Assembly: GCA_002871995.1 (NCBI GenBank)
Contig: PNHW01000001.1
Coordinates: 769,517 to 833,516, forward strand
Reading direction: 5' to 3'
DNA: 64,000 nt
Source: Gleimia europaea
GTDB taxonomy: Bacteria > Actinomycetota > Actinomycetes > Actinomycetales > Actinomycetaceae
Within the stretch, counting starts at the first letter, position 1, and each line of letters starts with the position of its first letter. The notes under the pieces are model-generated. The model saw only the letters and a list, made by a program, of their open reading frames with translations, had not been told where the DNA came from and did no database searches. Positions 19,859 through 29,669 of this stretch are shown in pieces. Both the position numbers and the translations under genes were made by a program.

Positions 19859-21259
19859 ATGAGCAAGAACAATAGACTCCTGCAGATTGCTGGAGCGGCC
19901 GCGCTCGGCGGCTTCTTATTCGGCTTTGACGTAGCCGTTATTAATGGGGCGATAGGATCCGTTTCGGGAGCCGACACCGGGTTCTCTCTAGCGTCGTGGC
20001 AGACGGGCTTAGTTGTCTCAATCGTGAGCTTGGGCGCTGCCGTTGGTGCTGCTATCGCGGGCGGAATTGCGAACCGCATCGGGCGTGTCAAAGTCATGGT
20101 TACCGCAGCGGTTCTGTTCGCTATCTCTGCTCTAATGAGTGGTTTGTCGTTCAGCTTCGAAGCATTGACGTGGTGGCGCCTATTGGGTGGCCTGGGTGTG
20201 GGTATCTCGGCGGTAATCGCTCCTGCGTACATTGCTGAAATCGCACCTGCGGATAAGCGTGGAAGGCTTGGAACATTACAGCAGCTGGCAATCGCTTTCG
20301 GTATCTTCGGTGCTTTTATTACGAATTTCATTTTGGTTAAAGTGACCGGTTCGGCCGACGCAGTTGCTTGGTTTGGGCTACATACTTGGAGATGGATGTT
20401 CATCAGTGAGCTAATTCCTGCTTTGCTGTATGGCTTCTTCGTTCTTTCGTTGCCGGAATCTCCGCGTTATCTCGTCTCAATCGGAGAAGAAGACCACGCC
20501 GAAAAGATAATCGCTTCGGTTGGTTCAGATTCGGACCCCAAGGGGCGCATCGCTGAGATTCGTGCTTCGCTTTCGGGTCACCGGCCGAGGTTTGCTGACC
20601 TACGTGACGACAAATATGGCCTGCGCCCCGTGGTTTGGATCGCACTCGCTTTTGCGTTCCTAATTCAGATGGCTGGAATCAATAACGTTTTGCTCTATGC
20701 AACAGACCTGTGGACGACTGTAGGGTTCACTGGAAATCTATCTGTCTTTATTCCTGTCCTGACCTCAGTCATTGGCATCATTATGACCTTGATTGGCATG
20801 GCGGTGATTGACAGGATCGGACGTCGTCCGCTTTTGCTCTGGGGAGCGGTTGGCATGTTCGTTTCCATGCTCGTAGCTGCTATCACCTTCACTCAGGGAA
20901 CCACCACCGACACGGGCGCACTCAACCTGACGGGAGCTTGGGCATTCGTCGCCCTTGTTAGTGTTCATCTCGTTTACATCATTTTCTGTGGTACCTGGGG
21001 CGTGGTCCTCTGGGTGTTCCTCGGAGAGATCTTCCCGAACCAGATTCGAACCGCTGGCTTGGGACTGGCAACCGCAGGAAACTGGATTGGTGGAACACTA
21101 ATCACCTTCCTGTTCCCGGTCACCAAGGAATACATCGGCCTATCCGGTACTTACTTCTCGTATGCAGTCGTGGGCGCGATCTTGATCTGGCTGGTGGTTA
21201 AACATATTCCAGAAACGAAGGGTGTCGAACTCGAAGACATGACCTACAACTTGAAGTAG
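19859..21259 (+). CDS. MFS transporter, sugar porter family
   Basis: 466 residues with 12 predicted membrane segments. Sugar-porter signatures are present: FGFDVAVINGA in helix 1, RRLLGG-like sequence in the first half, PESPRYL after helix 6, DRIGRRPLL in the second half, and PETKGVELEDM near the C-terminus. Family members import hexoses, pentoses or inositol, usually with protons. ATG 19859 is chosen because AAGGA precedes it. It is co-directional with, and 11 bp from, the double hydrolase. The substrate is not determinable. Confidence 0.88.
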   Translation: MSKNNRLLQIAGAAALGGFLFGFDVAVINGAIGSVSGADTGFSLASWQTGLVVSIVSLGAAVGAAIAGGIANRIGRVKVMVTAAVLFAISALMSGLSFSFEALTWWRLLGGLGVGISAVIAPAYIAEIAPADKRGRLGTLQQLAIAFGIFGAFITNFILVKVTGSADAVAWFGLHTWRWMFISELIPALLYGFFVLSLPESPRYLVSIGEEDHAEKIIASVGSDSDPKGRIAEIRASLSGHRPRFADLRDDKYGLRPVVWIALAFAFLIQMAGINNVLLYATDLWTTVGFTGNLSVFIPVLTSVIGIIMTLIGMAVIDRIGRRPLLLWGAVGMFVSMLVAAITFTQGTTTDTGALNLTGAWAFVALVSVHLVYIIFCGTWGVVLWVFLGEIFPNQIRTAGLGLATAGNWIGGTLITFLFPVTKEYIGLSGTYFSYAVVGAILIWLVVKHIPETKGVELEDMTYNLK

Positions 21260-21286
21260 CTAATGGCTCTCGAGTGTTGAGCTACT

Positions 21287-21327
21287 ATCTGGGCCGGTCT
21301 TGGCGTTTTACGAAGACCGGCCCAGAT
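21287..21327 (+). terminator. strong hairpin after the MFS gene
   Basis: Perfect 15-bp stem (21287-21301 with 21313-21327; arm ATCTGGGCCGGTCTT) about 28 bp after the MFS stop. Only a short T-run follows. Confidence 0.7.
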
Positions 21328-21346
21328 AAGTTTCGACAGCGGGCAG

Positions 21347-21372
21347 TAAAAAAACCCCGACCGGAGTCGGGG
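21347..21372 (-). terminator. Rho-independent terminator of tRNA-Lys copy 2
   Basis: Read on the minus strand, CCCCGAC-loop-GTCGGGG followed by seven T residues, directly downstream of the tRNA at 21381-21453. Confidence 0.85.
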
Positions 21373-21380
21373 AAATTTGG

Positions 21381-21453
21381 TGCGCCGTGAGGGAATCGAA
21401 CCCCCAACCCGCTGGTTAAGAGCCAGCTGCTCTGCCAATTGAGCTAACGGCGC
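21381..21453 (-). tRNA. tRNA-Lys(CTT), copy 2
   Basis: 73 nt with anticodon CTT, identical to copy 1 at 15917-15989 and in the same orientation. The flanks beyond the gene differ between copies. Confidence 0.95.
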
Positions 21454-21595
21454 CTGCAGATAAAAACCTTACGCGTTTCTTAATAAGACTGCAAAATCAT
21501 CCAATGCGGTCTTAGACACATCAGCCGTTTGGTACAAAAGAAGCGAGGGGAGCGTCCTATCTCGTAGTATTTGGGAGTCGAGGTAAGGAAATCAC

Positions 21596-22195
21596 GTGGA
21601 TAAAGCGGTTGTTAAAGATTCCGTTCCGGTTGGCTTCATAAACACTGCTGTAGTTGTTTTGGGTGCGGCAATGGGATTGCTCGCTTCCCTTGGGCTACTT
21701 GAAACAGAGCTGGGTCACTTGCGAGACCCGGACGGCGCGCTCGGGTGTGACCTGAATTCGCTGATCAGTTGCGGCAGTTCCCTGATGTCGCCGCAGGCGC
21801 ACCTGCTCACTGTGCCCAATTCCGCGCTCGGAATCGCGGCTTTTGGTGCACTGGTTGCAATCGGCGCGGTGATGCTACTCGGCACTCGCCTGAGCAAACC
21901 GGCAACAATGCTACTGGGTTTAGGATCGGCCTGCGGCCTTGTTTTTGTGGGCTACTTCTTGTACCAGTCGGCAACAAACTTTTTTGCGCTTTGCCCGTAC
22001 TGCATGGTGGTGTGGTCGGCAACGATTATCGTGAGCGCGGTACTCATACCCGCGGCTCTGACCGCATTCGAGGGTACACGCGCAACGGGCAAAACGATGC
22101 TGCGCTACTCGTGGGCAACAATCGTATGCTTGCACCTAGTGGTGTTTATCGTCGTGCTGTTTACAATGACTGAACAAATCGGAGGCCTCCTGTGA
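21596..22195 (+). CDS. vitamin K epoxide reductase (VKOR) family membrane protein
   Basis: 199 residues with about five membrane segments. The quinone-side redox motif CPYC is near residue 132, and the loop pair appears as GCDLNSLISCGS near 50-60. Bacterial VKOR re-oxidises the periplasmic or extracytoplasmic disulfide catalyst DsbA using menaquinone. The start is GTG 21596 after AAGGAA. The stop overlaps the start of the metalloregulator gene by 4 bp. No DsbA-like gene is adjacent. Confidence 0.9.
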   Translation: MDKAVVKDSVPVGFINTAVVVLGAAMGLLASLGLLETELGHLRDPDGALGCDLNSLISCGSSLMSPQAHLLTVPNSALGIAAFGALVAIGAVMLLGTRLSKPATMLLGLGSACGLVFVGYFLYQSATNFFALCPYCMVVWSATIIVSAVLIPAALTAFEGTRATGKTMLRYSWATIVCLHLVVFIVVLFTMTEQIGGLL

Positions 22196-22878
22196 CCGGA
22201 AAGCGTGAGCTGTCAACCGTTAGGGAAGACTACCTGCGGGCCGTTTATTCGGTAGAGGAGTGGGACGATGAGGGCGTTAGCGTAACTGAACTAGCTGCGA
22301 TTATGGAGGTTGTTCCTTCCACAGCCTCAGAAAACGTGCGCAAGCTGAGGGATGCTGGCCTGTTGGATCACCAGCCGTATCAAAAGGTCAGGCTCACCGA
22401 AGCAGGTCGCAAAGAAGCCATTGAGATGGTGCGTCGCCACCGTATTTTAGAAACTTTCTTGTACAAGTCCCTCGGCTATTCCTGGGACGAGTTACATTTT
22501 GAGGCACACGAGCTTGAACACGCGGTTTCTGACCGGTTCATAGACAAGCTTGATGAGGCTCTGGGCTTCCCCCGTTTTGACCCGCACGGGGATCCGATTC
22601 CCGGTAAGGACGGCTCTGTACACAGGTGTTCGTGCTTCACATTGCCTGCCGCGCCGTTGGATGAGGTCGTGCAGATTGTGCGTATTCGTGACGGGGAGCC
22701 CGAAGTACTGCGCTACTTTGAGCAGCGCGACATCTTGCCCGGAGCGAAGCTGCGCGTAGTCGAGCGCGCGGATATTGCTGGCCAGGTAACTGTGGAACTG
22801 GAGGGCACCCGGCTCGATATTTCCACGGCTCTGGCCGCGCGCATCAAAGTAACGCCGGAACGGGCTGAGTCAGCCTAA
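22192..22878 (+). CDS. DtxR/MntR-family metal-dependent regulator
   Basis: 228 residues: an N-terminal winged helix (VSVTELAAIMEVVPSTASENVRKL), dimerisation helices and a C-terminal SH3-like domain. Metal-site residues are mixed. VREDYL has Asp where MntR has its ligand Asp (DtxR has Met); RRHRILETFL keeps the His and Glu; EAHELEH keeps Glu-His but has His where DtxR has Cys and MntR has Glu. The ligand set is closer to MntR than to IdeR, so manganese sensing is a reasonable inference. It starts with a GTG overlapping the VKOR stop. Confidence 0.9.
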   Translation: MTGKRELSTVREDYLRAVYSVEEWDDEGVSVTELAAIMEVVPSTASENVRKLRDAGLLDHQPYQKVRLTEAGRKEAIEMVRRHRILETFLYKSLGYSWDELHFEAHELEHAVSDRFIDKLDEALGFPRFDPHGDPIPGKDGSVHRCSCFTLPAAPLDEVVQIVRIRDGEPEVLRYFEQRDILPGAKLRVVERADIAGQVTVELEGTRLDISTALAARIKVTPERAESA

Positions 22879-22892
22879 GCAGTTTGAAACAG

Positions 22893-22925
22893 TTCGGCCG
22901 GTCGGGAACATTCCGACCGGCCGAA
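22893..22925. terminator. bidirectional hairpin between convergent genes
   Basis: TTCGGCCGGTCGG pairs with CCGACCGGCCGAA across 7 nt, between the DtxR-family gene (+) and the HIT gene (-). Confidence 0.75.
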
Positions 22926-22945
22926 TCGTTTGAATTGGCTAAGGC

Positions 22946-23389
22946 TTAGGCAAGTTCTGCGCTGTCAATGCGCGGGGGAACATTGTTTCCATACCCGAGG
23001 GCGCGAAGAGCCTCGCGCAGAGCTTCGGTGCTCTCGGTCAGTTCCTCATTCGTCGCCTGCTTCGCGTTTGCCGGGTTCATATCCGCCTCGCTTCGCAGGG
23101 GAACGACGTGCAGGTGCGTGTGGGGAACTTCAAAGCCGAGGATGGACAGGCCGGCTCGCTCCACACCAAAGGCCTTCTTTTGCGCTTCTCCAATGCGCTT
23201 GGCCACGTTAAACAGGTGCGCGGCTACCTCGTCGGAAAGGGAAGTCCACTCACTGATCGCCTCACGCGGAACCACGAGTGCGTGGCCGGGGCGAACGGGG
23301 GAGATGTCAGCAAAAACAACGCAAATTTCGTCGGAGTAGATGAACTTGCCGGGAATGTCGCCGGAAATAATTTTTTCAAAAATTGTCAT
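22946..23389 (-). CDS. HIT-family nucleotide-binding protein
   Basis: 147 residues from ATG 23389 (TIFEKIISGDIPGKFIYSDE, the family start; a longer reading from 23407 has no support). The histidine triad is HTHLHVVP at about residues 91-98. Such proteins hydrolyse or transfer nucleoside monophosphates from small conjugates such as adenosine phosphoramidates. The exact substrate is not known. Confidence 0.9.
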   Translation of the reverse strand: MTIFEKIISGDIPGKFIYSDEICVVFADISPVRPGHALVVPREAISEWTSLSDEVAAHLFNVAKRIGEAQKKAFGVERAGLSILGFEVPHTHLHVVPLRSEADMNPANAKQATNEELTESTEALREALRALGYGNNVPPRIDSAELA

Positions 23390-23497
23390 ACTTCCATTGT
23401 GGTACAAGCTTGCCCATTTTTCGCCCCACCCGATTCTAAAGAACCCCCATTAGTGGGGTAGTGTAAATGTCGGATTGACAGATGAAACGAGGTCAAA

Positions 23498-26395
23498 TTG
23501 AGCATGCAAACCGCAGGGGATAATCCTTACCGCTACGACGCGGCGCTCGCGGCCAAAATTGAGGCCCGCTGGCAGCAGTACTGGCAGGAGAATCAGACGT
23601 TCGCGGCTGATAACCCAGAAGGCGATCTTGAAGGTTCGCTAGCCCAGAAGGAAAAGTTCTATCTGCTAGACATGTTCCCGTACCCGTCGGGTGCAGGTCT
23701 GCATGTGGGCCACCCCCTCGGCTACATCGCCACGGACACGGTTGCGCGCTACAAGCGCATGCAGGATAAGAACGTGTTGTACACGCTTGGCTTCGACTCG
23801 TTTGGTTTGCCAGCTGAGCAGTACGCCGTGCAGACGGGCCAGCATCCACGTATCACTACCGAGAACAATATTGCGAACATGCGCCGCCAGCTCGCCCGCA
23901 TTGGCCTGTCGCATGATAAGCGTCGTTCGATTTCAACAACCGATGACGAGTTTGTGCGCTGGACGCAGTGGATCTTCTTGCAGATTTACAACTCGTGGTA
24001 TGACCCGCAGGCTAAGCGTCGTGATGGCAAGGTAGGTTCGGCTCGCCCCATTAGCGAGCTCGTTGCAGAGTTCGAATCCGGCAAATGCGAAACGCCGCAC
24101 AAGCCGTGGGCGCAGATGAGCGAGGGGGAGCGTAGCGACCTTCTGGACGAGTACCGCCTGGCATACGTGGCGTACTCCCCGGTTAACTGGTGCCCGGGCC
24201 TCGGAACTGTTTTGGCAGATGAAGAGGTAACTGCCGATGGCCGCTCCGAGCGCGGCAACTACCCGGTTTTCAAGTCGCGTCTGCGTCAGTGGATGATGCG
24301 TATCACCGCTTATGCTGATCGCTTGGCCGAGGATTTGGATACGGTTGATTGGCCCCACAAGGTGGTGGCGCAGCAGCGCAACTGGATTGGTCGCTCCACT
24401 GGCGCAACCGTGCATTTTGAGGTTGAGGAAGGCCAGGTCACTGAATCCACCCAGCTGACGGTGTTCACCACGCGCCCCGATACCTTGTTTGGTGCAACTT
24501 TCATGGTGGTTGCTCCCGAGCATGAGCTGGTGGGCGGCGAAGACGCGCCGGCACAAGAACTTACGGTTCCAAGCCAGTGGCCGGCAGGCACGCGCGAAGA
24601 GTGGACGGGCGGCTATGCCTCCCCGCGCGAGGCCGTGGCGGCGTATCGTTCGTGGGCGAAGTCCCGCACCGATGATGAGCGCCTCGCGGAGGGTACTGAA
24701 AAGACGGGTGTGTTCACCGGTATTTTTGGTACCAACCCGGTTAATGGAAATAAGATCCCGGTGTTCGTTGCGGACTACGTGCTGATGGGTTACGGCACGG
24801 GCGCGATTATGGCTGTGCCGGCCCACGATGATCGTGACTTTGCGTTCGCGCAGCGTTTCAACATTGACGTGGTGACCACTATCCAGCCGGATGAGGATTT
24901 TGACGGTGAGGGCGCTTGGACTGGCGATGGTCTGATTGTTAACTCGCAAAACGATGAAATCTCGCTCAACGGCCTGAACAAGGCTGACGCGATCGCTCGT
25001 ATCACGAAATGGTTGGAAGAAAAGGGCGTTGGCCACTCGACGGTTACGTATCGCCTGCGTGACTGGTTGTTCTCTCGCCAGCGCTACTGGGGCGAACCCT
25101 TCCCGGTTGTGTATGACGAGGAGGGGCGCGTGCATGCTCTTCCAGAGTCGATGCTGCCGGTGCAGCTACCGGAGTTGGATAACTTCCAGCCCCGCACTTT
25201 CGATCCTAATGATGCGGATACCACGCCGGAGGCAGCGCTTTCGCGCGCAACGGATTGGATTGAGGTGGAGCTGGACCTTGGCGACGGTTTGAAGAAGTAC
25301 CACCGTGATACGAACACGATGCCAAACTGGGCGGGTTCGTCTTGGTATGAGCTTCGCTATACGGATCCAAATAACACTGAGTATGCTTCGTCTGAGGCCA
25401 ACGAGGCCTACTGGATGGGCCCGAAGGGCAAGGGCGAGTCGGGAGGCGCTGACCTCTACATCGGTGGCGTGGAGCACGCGGTGCTTCACTTGCTGTACGC
25501 GCGTTTTTGGCACAAGGTGCTGTTCGATCTGGGCCACGTGTCTTCGTCGGAACCGTTCCACAAGTTGTTTAACCAGGGTTACATCCAGGCTTACGCTTTC
25601 AAGGATGCCCGCGGTGAGTACGTGCCGGCCGATGAGGTCGAGGGCGATGAGGAAACCGGTTGGACCTATAAGGGTCGCGAGGTGTTCCGCGAGTACGGCA
25701 AGATGGGTAAGTCGCTTAAGAACATCGTGACGCCCGATGACATGTGTGAAGAGTACGGTGCGGACACGTTCCGCATGTACGAAATGTCTATGGGCCCCCT
25801 CGAGGTTTCGCGCCCGTGGGATACGCGCGCGGTGGTGGGCTCCTACCGCTTCTTGCAGCGCCTGTGGCGCAACGTGGTTGATGAGGAGACCGGTGCGGTT
25901 ACCGTGACGGATGATCCTGCTGACCTCGAAACGAAGAAGCTGGTTGCCCGCACCATTGCGGACGTTACCGAAGAGTACGAGAACATGCGGATGAACACCG
26001 CGGCTGCTCGCATGATCGTCCTCAATAATCACCTGACGGGTATTGACCGCGTGCCGCGCGAAGCCATTGAACCGCTGGTGCTGATGGCCTCGCCGCTCGC
26101 TCCGCACATCGCAGAGGAACTGTGGAACAAGCTGGGGCATGAGGGCACGCTTGCGCGCGAGCCGTTCCCGGTTGTAGAGGATGAGTCGCTACTTGAAGAA
26201 GAGAAGGTCACTTGCGTTGTCCAGATTGCCGGCAAGGTGAGGGCTCGTCTTGAGGTGGCGCCATCGATCAGTGCCGAAGATCTAGAGAAGTTGGCTTTGC
26301 AAACTGAAGCCGCGGTTAAAGCTCTGGATGGCCGTGATCCGCTGAAGGTGATTGTGCGGGCTCCGAAGCTCGTAAGTATCGTACTTCCGAAGTAA
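23498..26395 (+). CDS. leuS: leucine--tRNA ligase LeuS
   Basis: 965-residue class I synthetase. HVGHPLGY (HIGH) is near 68 and KMGKSLKN (KMSKS) near 735, with a full editing domain between them ([21 protein letters not shown]). The start is TTG 23498, 5 nt after CGAGG; an in-frame ATG at 23504 would be 11 nt away. Large open frames on the opposite strand are a by-product of codon bias. Confidence 0.96.
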   Translation: MSMQTAGDNPYRYDAALAAKIEARWQQYWQENQTFAADNPEGDLEGSLAQKEKFYLLDMFPYPSGAGLHVGHPLGYIATDTVARYKRMQDKNVLYTLGFDSFGLPAEQYAVQTGQHPRITTENNIANMRRQLARIGLSHDKRRSISTTDDEFVRWTQWIFLQIYNSWYDPQAKRRDGKVGSARPISELVAEFESGKCETPHKPWAQMSEGERSDLLDEYRLAYVAYSPVNWCPGLGTVLADEEVTADGRSERGNYPVFKSRLRQWMMRITAYADRLAEDLDTVDWPHKVVAQQRNWIGRSTGATVHFEVEEGQVTESTQLTVFTTRPDTLFGATFMVVAPEHELVGGEDAPAQELTVPSQWPAGTREEWTGGYASPREAVAAYRSWAKSRTDDERLAEGTEKTGVFTGIFGTNPVNGNKIPVFVADYVLMGYGTGAIMAVPAHDDRDFAFAQRFNIDVVTTIQPDEDFDGEGAWTGDGLIVNSQNDEISLNGLNKADAIARITKWLEEKGVGHSTVTYRLRDWLFSRQRYWGEPFPVVYDEEGRVHALPESMLPVQLPELDNFQPRTFDPNDADTTPEAALSRATDWIEVELDLGDGLKKYHRDTNTMPNWAGSSWYELRYTDPNNTEYASSEANEAYWMGPKGKGESGGADLYIGGVEHAVLHLLYARFWHKVLFDLGHVSSSEPFHKLFNQGYIQAYAFKDARGEYVPADEVEGDEETGWTYKGREVFREYGKMGKSLKNIVTPDDMCEEYGADTFRMYEMSMGPLEVSRPWDTRAVVGSYRFLQRLWRNVVDEETGAVTVTDDPADLETKKLVARTIADVTEEYENMRMNTAAARMIVLNNHLTGIDRVPREAIEPLVLMASPLAPHIAEELWNKLGHEGTLAREPFPVVEDESLLEEEKVTCVVQIAGKVRARLEVAPSISAEDLEKLALQTEAAVKALDGRDPLKVIVRAPKLVSIVLPK

Positions 26396-26462
26396 AGATC
26401 CGCGTCCCGGTGCCATGTTGCCCGGGGCGCTATATCTTATAAGCAACCAGTTAGGGGGAGCC

Positions 26463-27473
26463 GTGAGTAATATCGAGTTCGTTGAAATCCAGGCCGGGGA
26501 ATCTACCGCAACATTTTGCACGCGCGGGGGGCTTATCACCTCGTGGGTGGTGCCCGCGGGTGAGCGGCGTTTCGATGTGATTGACGGATATCAAAACGCC
26601 GAAGAGGTTGAGGAGAGAAACGGTGCTCGCTCGGCGCTGCTGGCCCCGTGGTCTAACCGTATTAGAGACGCGAAGTATTCCTGGCAGGGAGAAAACTTTG
26701 ACCTCGGCCCCGATAAGGACGGGATACGTGAAGGCTTGCACGGGCTGTTCCTGGATCGTACTTTTGAGGTGATTGGTACGGGCCCGGGCTGGATCACGAT
26801 GTCAGCCGCAGTCCGGCAGGATGAGCTTGCAAACTCGTTTGAAGATGGCGTGGCCTACCCCTGCCCGGTGAGCCTGCAGGTGCGCTACGAGATCGCGCAA
26901 ACGCCCGCTGGTTGGCAGCTGAATATGCGTCTTGCGGCAACTAACCGTGGAACCACTCCCGCTCCGATTGGACTCGGCTGGCACCCATACGTGCGCTACG
27001 ACGGTGGGCGCGAGGGTGCTTACCTCACCATGCAGGCGCGCACGGAGATCATGACCAATGATGCTCTTATTCCGTTCGAGGGAGACGAGGCATTCGCTCC
27101 GGCGCCAACATTCGACCCGAACAAGGGAGTGTTGGTGCTAGATGATCTGAGCGGGATGGACAAGGCGTTTACTGACCTAACTGTTAGCACGGGTGGTGAA
27201 GCTACGTCGGTAGCCACCTTGCATCACCCGAGCGGCGCAACTACGCAACTCAAAGCTGCGGTTTCGGGATCAGGCGCGCGCGGTTTTGGTATCTTCCATT
27301 TGTTTACTGGTGAGGCGCTAAAGCACCGTCAGTGTGAGGCTCTTGCCTTGGAGTACTGCCAGTTCATGACCAACGCTTACAACCGGCCCGAGTTTGCTAA
27401 AGAGCTACTTGTCGAGCCGAACAAGTCCGCGGTCATGAATGTAAGTCTGATCCACACGCCCCATCAAAAATAG
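26463..27473 (+). CDS. aldose 1-epimerase family protein
   Basis: 336 residues from GTG 26463, which follows AGGGGGAG closely. Conserved features are LAPWSNRIRDAKYSW, HGLFLD, the catalytic His of LGWHPYVRYDGG and the Glu of LEYCQFMTNAYNRPE. It interconverts alpha and beta anomers of an aldose, plausibly for glucose or maltose from the glucan enzymes. Its last 41 bp overlap the GH13 gene on the other strand. Confidence 0.88.
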   Translation: MSNIEFVEIQAGESTATFCTRGGLITSWVVPAGERRFDVIDGYQNAEEVEERNGARSALLAPWSNRIRDAKYSWQGENFDLGPDKDGIREGLHGLFLDRTFEVIGTGPGWITMSAAVRQDELANSFEDGVAYPCPVSLQVRYEIAQTPAGWQLNMRLAATNRGTTPAPIGLGWHPYVRYDGGREGAYLTMQARTEIMTNDALIPFEGDEAFAPAPTFDPNKGVLVLDDLSGMDKAFTDLTVSTGGEATSVATLHHPSGATTQLKAAVSGSGARGFGIFHLFTGEALKHRQCEALALEYCQFMTNAYNRPEFAKELLVEPNKSAVMNVSLIHTPHQK

Positions 27474-28776
27474 CGTAGGCGTTTGGGCGTAGTGCGTTGT
27501 TGTCAAACTGGCCGGCAATGGGCTCGCCGCACCCTTGTAATACTTCACTGCCGCGAGGTAACGAAGCGTCAGAAATGTTCAGCACAACCGTGATCGCCTG
27601 GTCGCCGTTGTAGCTGACAAAGCGCATCACCTCGTTCTCCAGGTGAACAACCTTGGTTCGCGCATGCCACAGCCAAGGGCGTTGGCGCCGCATCGCGCAT
27701 AGTGAGGCGTACCAGTGGAAGAAGCGCTGCGCTCGCGGGTCTTGCATGGCCTGCTCGGGGGAGGCGGGCAGTGGCTGACGGATCGCATCATCGCCGCCCA
27801 GGCGTTCCTCTTTAAGGCCGGTAAAGCCCATTTCGTCCCCGTAGTAGATGGAAGGCACCCCGCCCACACTGAACAAGATGGCAGCTGCCACGCCAACCTG
27901 CTCCTCGTTTTCAAGTTGGGTAGCAATGCGCGTGACGTCGTGGTTTCCAATGAAGGTTTGGGGAACGAACGTGTCCAGCAGTTCATTGTGACGTCCCAGA
28001 GTCCAGTCAAGTTCGTAGAAGTTCGCGTCGTTTAACGCGGACCAGGTGGCTTTCCATAGCTCGTATTCAGTGAGGCAATCCCATCCTGATTCGCTGACCA
28101 TGTCCGCGTATTCGCCGTGGATGACTTCGGCCACGATCCACGCGTCTGCATGGCGGCTTCGCACTTTTGGCAAAATGTCGGTCCAAACACTCGGAGCCAT
28201 GGCGTACGCGGCGTCCAGCCGCCAGCCGTCAGCGCCCAGGTCTAGCCAGTGGTTCATCACGTTTGTAATGGCTTCGCGCACCCTCGGATTGGCGTGATTC
28301 AGTGTGGCGAGGCCGGTGTGGCCCTCAAAACAGTGGTAGGAGGGCAATTCTCCCTCAGCCCACCCATCCCAGTTGGGCAGAAGCATTTGCGCGTCCTCAG
28401 ATGGGCCATTGCGCAGTCCCTCCACCAGAGGGTGGCGCGAGCCAACGTGGTTGAACACCCCGTCCAGCACGATTTTCACCCCGCGCGCATGAGCGGCCTC
28501 GACGAGTGATTTGAAGTCCGCAAGCGTGCCCAGGCGCGGATCAATTCGGTAGTAGTCAATCGTGTCGTATCCGTGCGAATAAGAGTGGAAGATGGGCCCT
28601 AAAGACAATACATTCGCGCCGATTCTGACCGCGTGATCCAGCCAGGGCTCAAGGTCGCGTAGTGTGCGCGGCGGCTGGTAATCCCGCCCCTCAACTTCCG
28701 GATTTGTACCCGGTGCGCCAAGAGCGCCGAGGGGAAATACCTGCCACAAAATTGCGCTACCACTAAAACTACTCAT
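27433..28776 (-). CDS. GH13 alpha-amylase-family glycosidase
   Basis: 447 residues, no signal peptide, so cytoplasmic. The barrel shows ILDGVFNHVG-type strand 3 (KIVLDGVFNHVG), DGWRLDAAYAM (Asp near 186), VAEVIHGEY (Glu near 217) and IGNHDVTRIA (Asp near 278), followed by a short beta domain. The intact triad implies activity on alpha-glucosides; it could be a maltogenic or neopullulanase-like amylase, but the specificity cannot be read. The gene overlaps the epimerase gene tail to tail by 41 bp. Confidence 0.88.
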   Translation of the reverse strand: MSSFSGSAILWQVFPLGALGAPGTNPEVEGRDYQPPRTLRDLEPWLDHAVRIGANVLSLGPIFHSYSHGYDTIDYYRIDPRLGTLADFKSLVEAAHARGVKIVLDGVFNHVGSRHPLVEGLRNGPSEDAQMLLPNWDGWAEGELPSYHCFEGHTGLATLNHANPRVREAITNVMNHWLDLGADGWRLDAAYAMAPSVWTDILPKVRSRHADAWIVAEVIHGEYADMVSESGWDCLTEYELWKATWSALNDANFYELDWTLGRHNELLDTFVPQTFIGNHDVTRIATQLENEEQVGVAAAILFSVGGVPSIYYGDEMGFTGLKEERLGGDDAIRQPLPASPEQAMQDPRAQRFFHWYASLCAMRRQRPWLWHARTKVVHLENEVMRFVSYNGDQAITVVLNISDASLPRGSEVLQGCGEPIAGQFDNNALRPNAYAIFDGACGSDLHS

Positions 28777-28840
28777 GTTTTAATCATCTCATTTTGTGCT
28801 CCCGTTTGAGCCGGGCTGATCCCCTTGATATCAATGTGTC

Positions 28841-29647
28841 ATGCCTGAAGGACACGTTTTGCATCGTCTTGCCCGCCGCTTTTCCCACGATTTTGCGGGC
28901 CAAAGCTTGGTGGTGGAGTCACCGCAGGGGCGTTTCGAGGCCGGCGCAAACCTGGTGAATGGGAGCGAACTGGTTGGTGCGCGCGCACACGGCAAGCACC
29001 TGTTCTTAGAGTTCGAGGGGGAGCGCTTTGTCCATATCCACCTGGGGCTTTACGGCAAGTGGCGTTTTCGCGAGGTACATGGGAATCTGCCTGCGCCTAT
29101 TGGTCAGGTGCGGTTGCGCATTGCATCTGCCGGTGAGGTTGCGGATCTGGCCGGACCGAATCGCTGCGCACTTGTATCAGCGGGCGAGGTCGAGGACGTG
29201 ATTGCCCGCCTGGGGCCAGACCCGTTAGATCCCACGCCAAATGCGCGTAGCCAGTTCATCGCTAACGTGCGCGGGCGCAAGCGAGACATAGGGGAACTGG
29301 TGATGGACCAGTCGATAATCGCCGGGCCAGGCAATATTTATCGCGCCGAGTCGCTGTTTCGCGTGGGCATATCTCCGTTTCGCAAGGGCGTAAACACCTC
29401 GATAAAACGAATCGGTCAGCTGTGGGATGACCTTGTGATCCTCATGGAAGATGGCGTGCAAACGGGCATTATCACCACGGTCGATCCCAGCGATGCGCCA
29501 AATCCGCCCTTGGAAGCGGATCCAGAGGCCTCGCGCTTCTACGTTTATCACCGCACGGGCAAGCCTTGCTTGCACTGCGGGGCGCCCGTGCAAGAAAAGC
29601 GCGTTGCCACCAGGCGCCTGTTCTGGTGCCCCTCCTGCCAGCGGTAG
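28841..29647 (+). CDS. Fpg/Nei-family DNA glycosylase (endonuclease VIII-like)
   Basis: Base-excision repair enzyme for oxidised bases. The N-terminus MPEGHVLHRLARRF gives the catalytic Pro and Glu after Met removal, and the His at position 5 points to the Nei branch of the family. The helix-two-turn-helix segment is DQSIIAGPGNIYRAESLF, and the zinc finger CLHCG...FWCPSCQR closes the protein. 268 residues, complete. Confidence 0.92.
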   Translation: MPEGHVLHRLARRFSHDFAGQSLVVESPQGRFEAGANLVNGSELVGARAHGKHLFLEFEGERFVHIHLGLYGKWRFREVHGNLPAPIGQVRLRIASAGEVADLAGPNRCALVSAGEVEDVIARLGPDPLDPTPNARSQFIANVRGRKRDIGELVMDQSIIAGPGNIYRAESLFRVGISPFRKGVNTSIKRIGQLWDDLVILMEDGVQTGIITTVDPSDAPNPPLEADPEASRFYVYHRTGKPCLHCGAPVQEKRVATRRLFWCPSCQR

Positions 29648-29669
29648 GAGCGTGAGCCACGCCCAGCGT

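Noticed and set aside
21244-21438. 64-codon minus-strand open frame at tRNA-Lys copy 2
   Set aside because: It reads through the tRNA and its terminator.
23933-26140. Long open frames (400 and 324 codons) on the minus strand opposite leuS
   Set aside because: They are antisense to a complete, conserved leuS with motifs intact; the proteins have no recognisable domain and arise from GC-biased codons.
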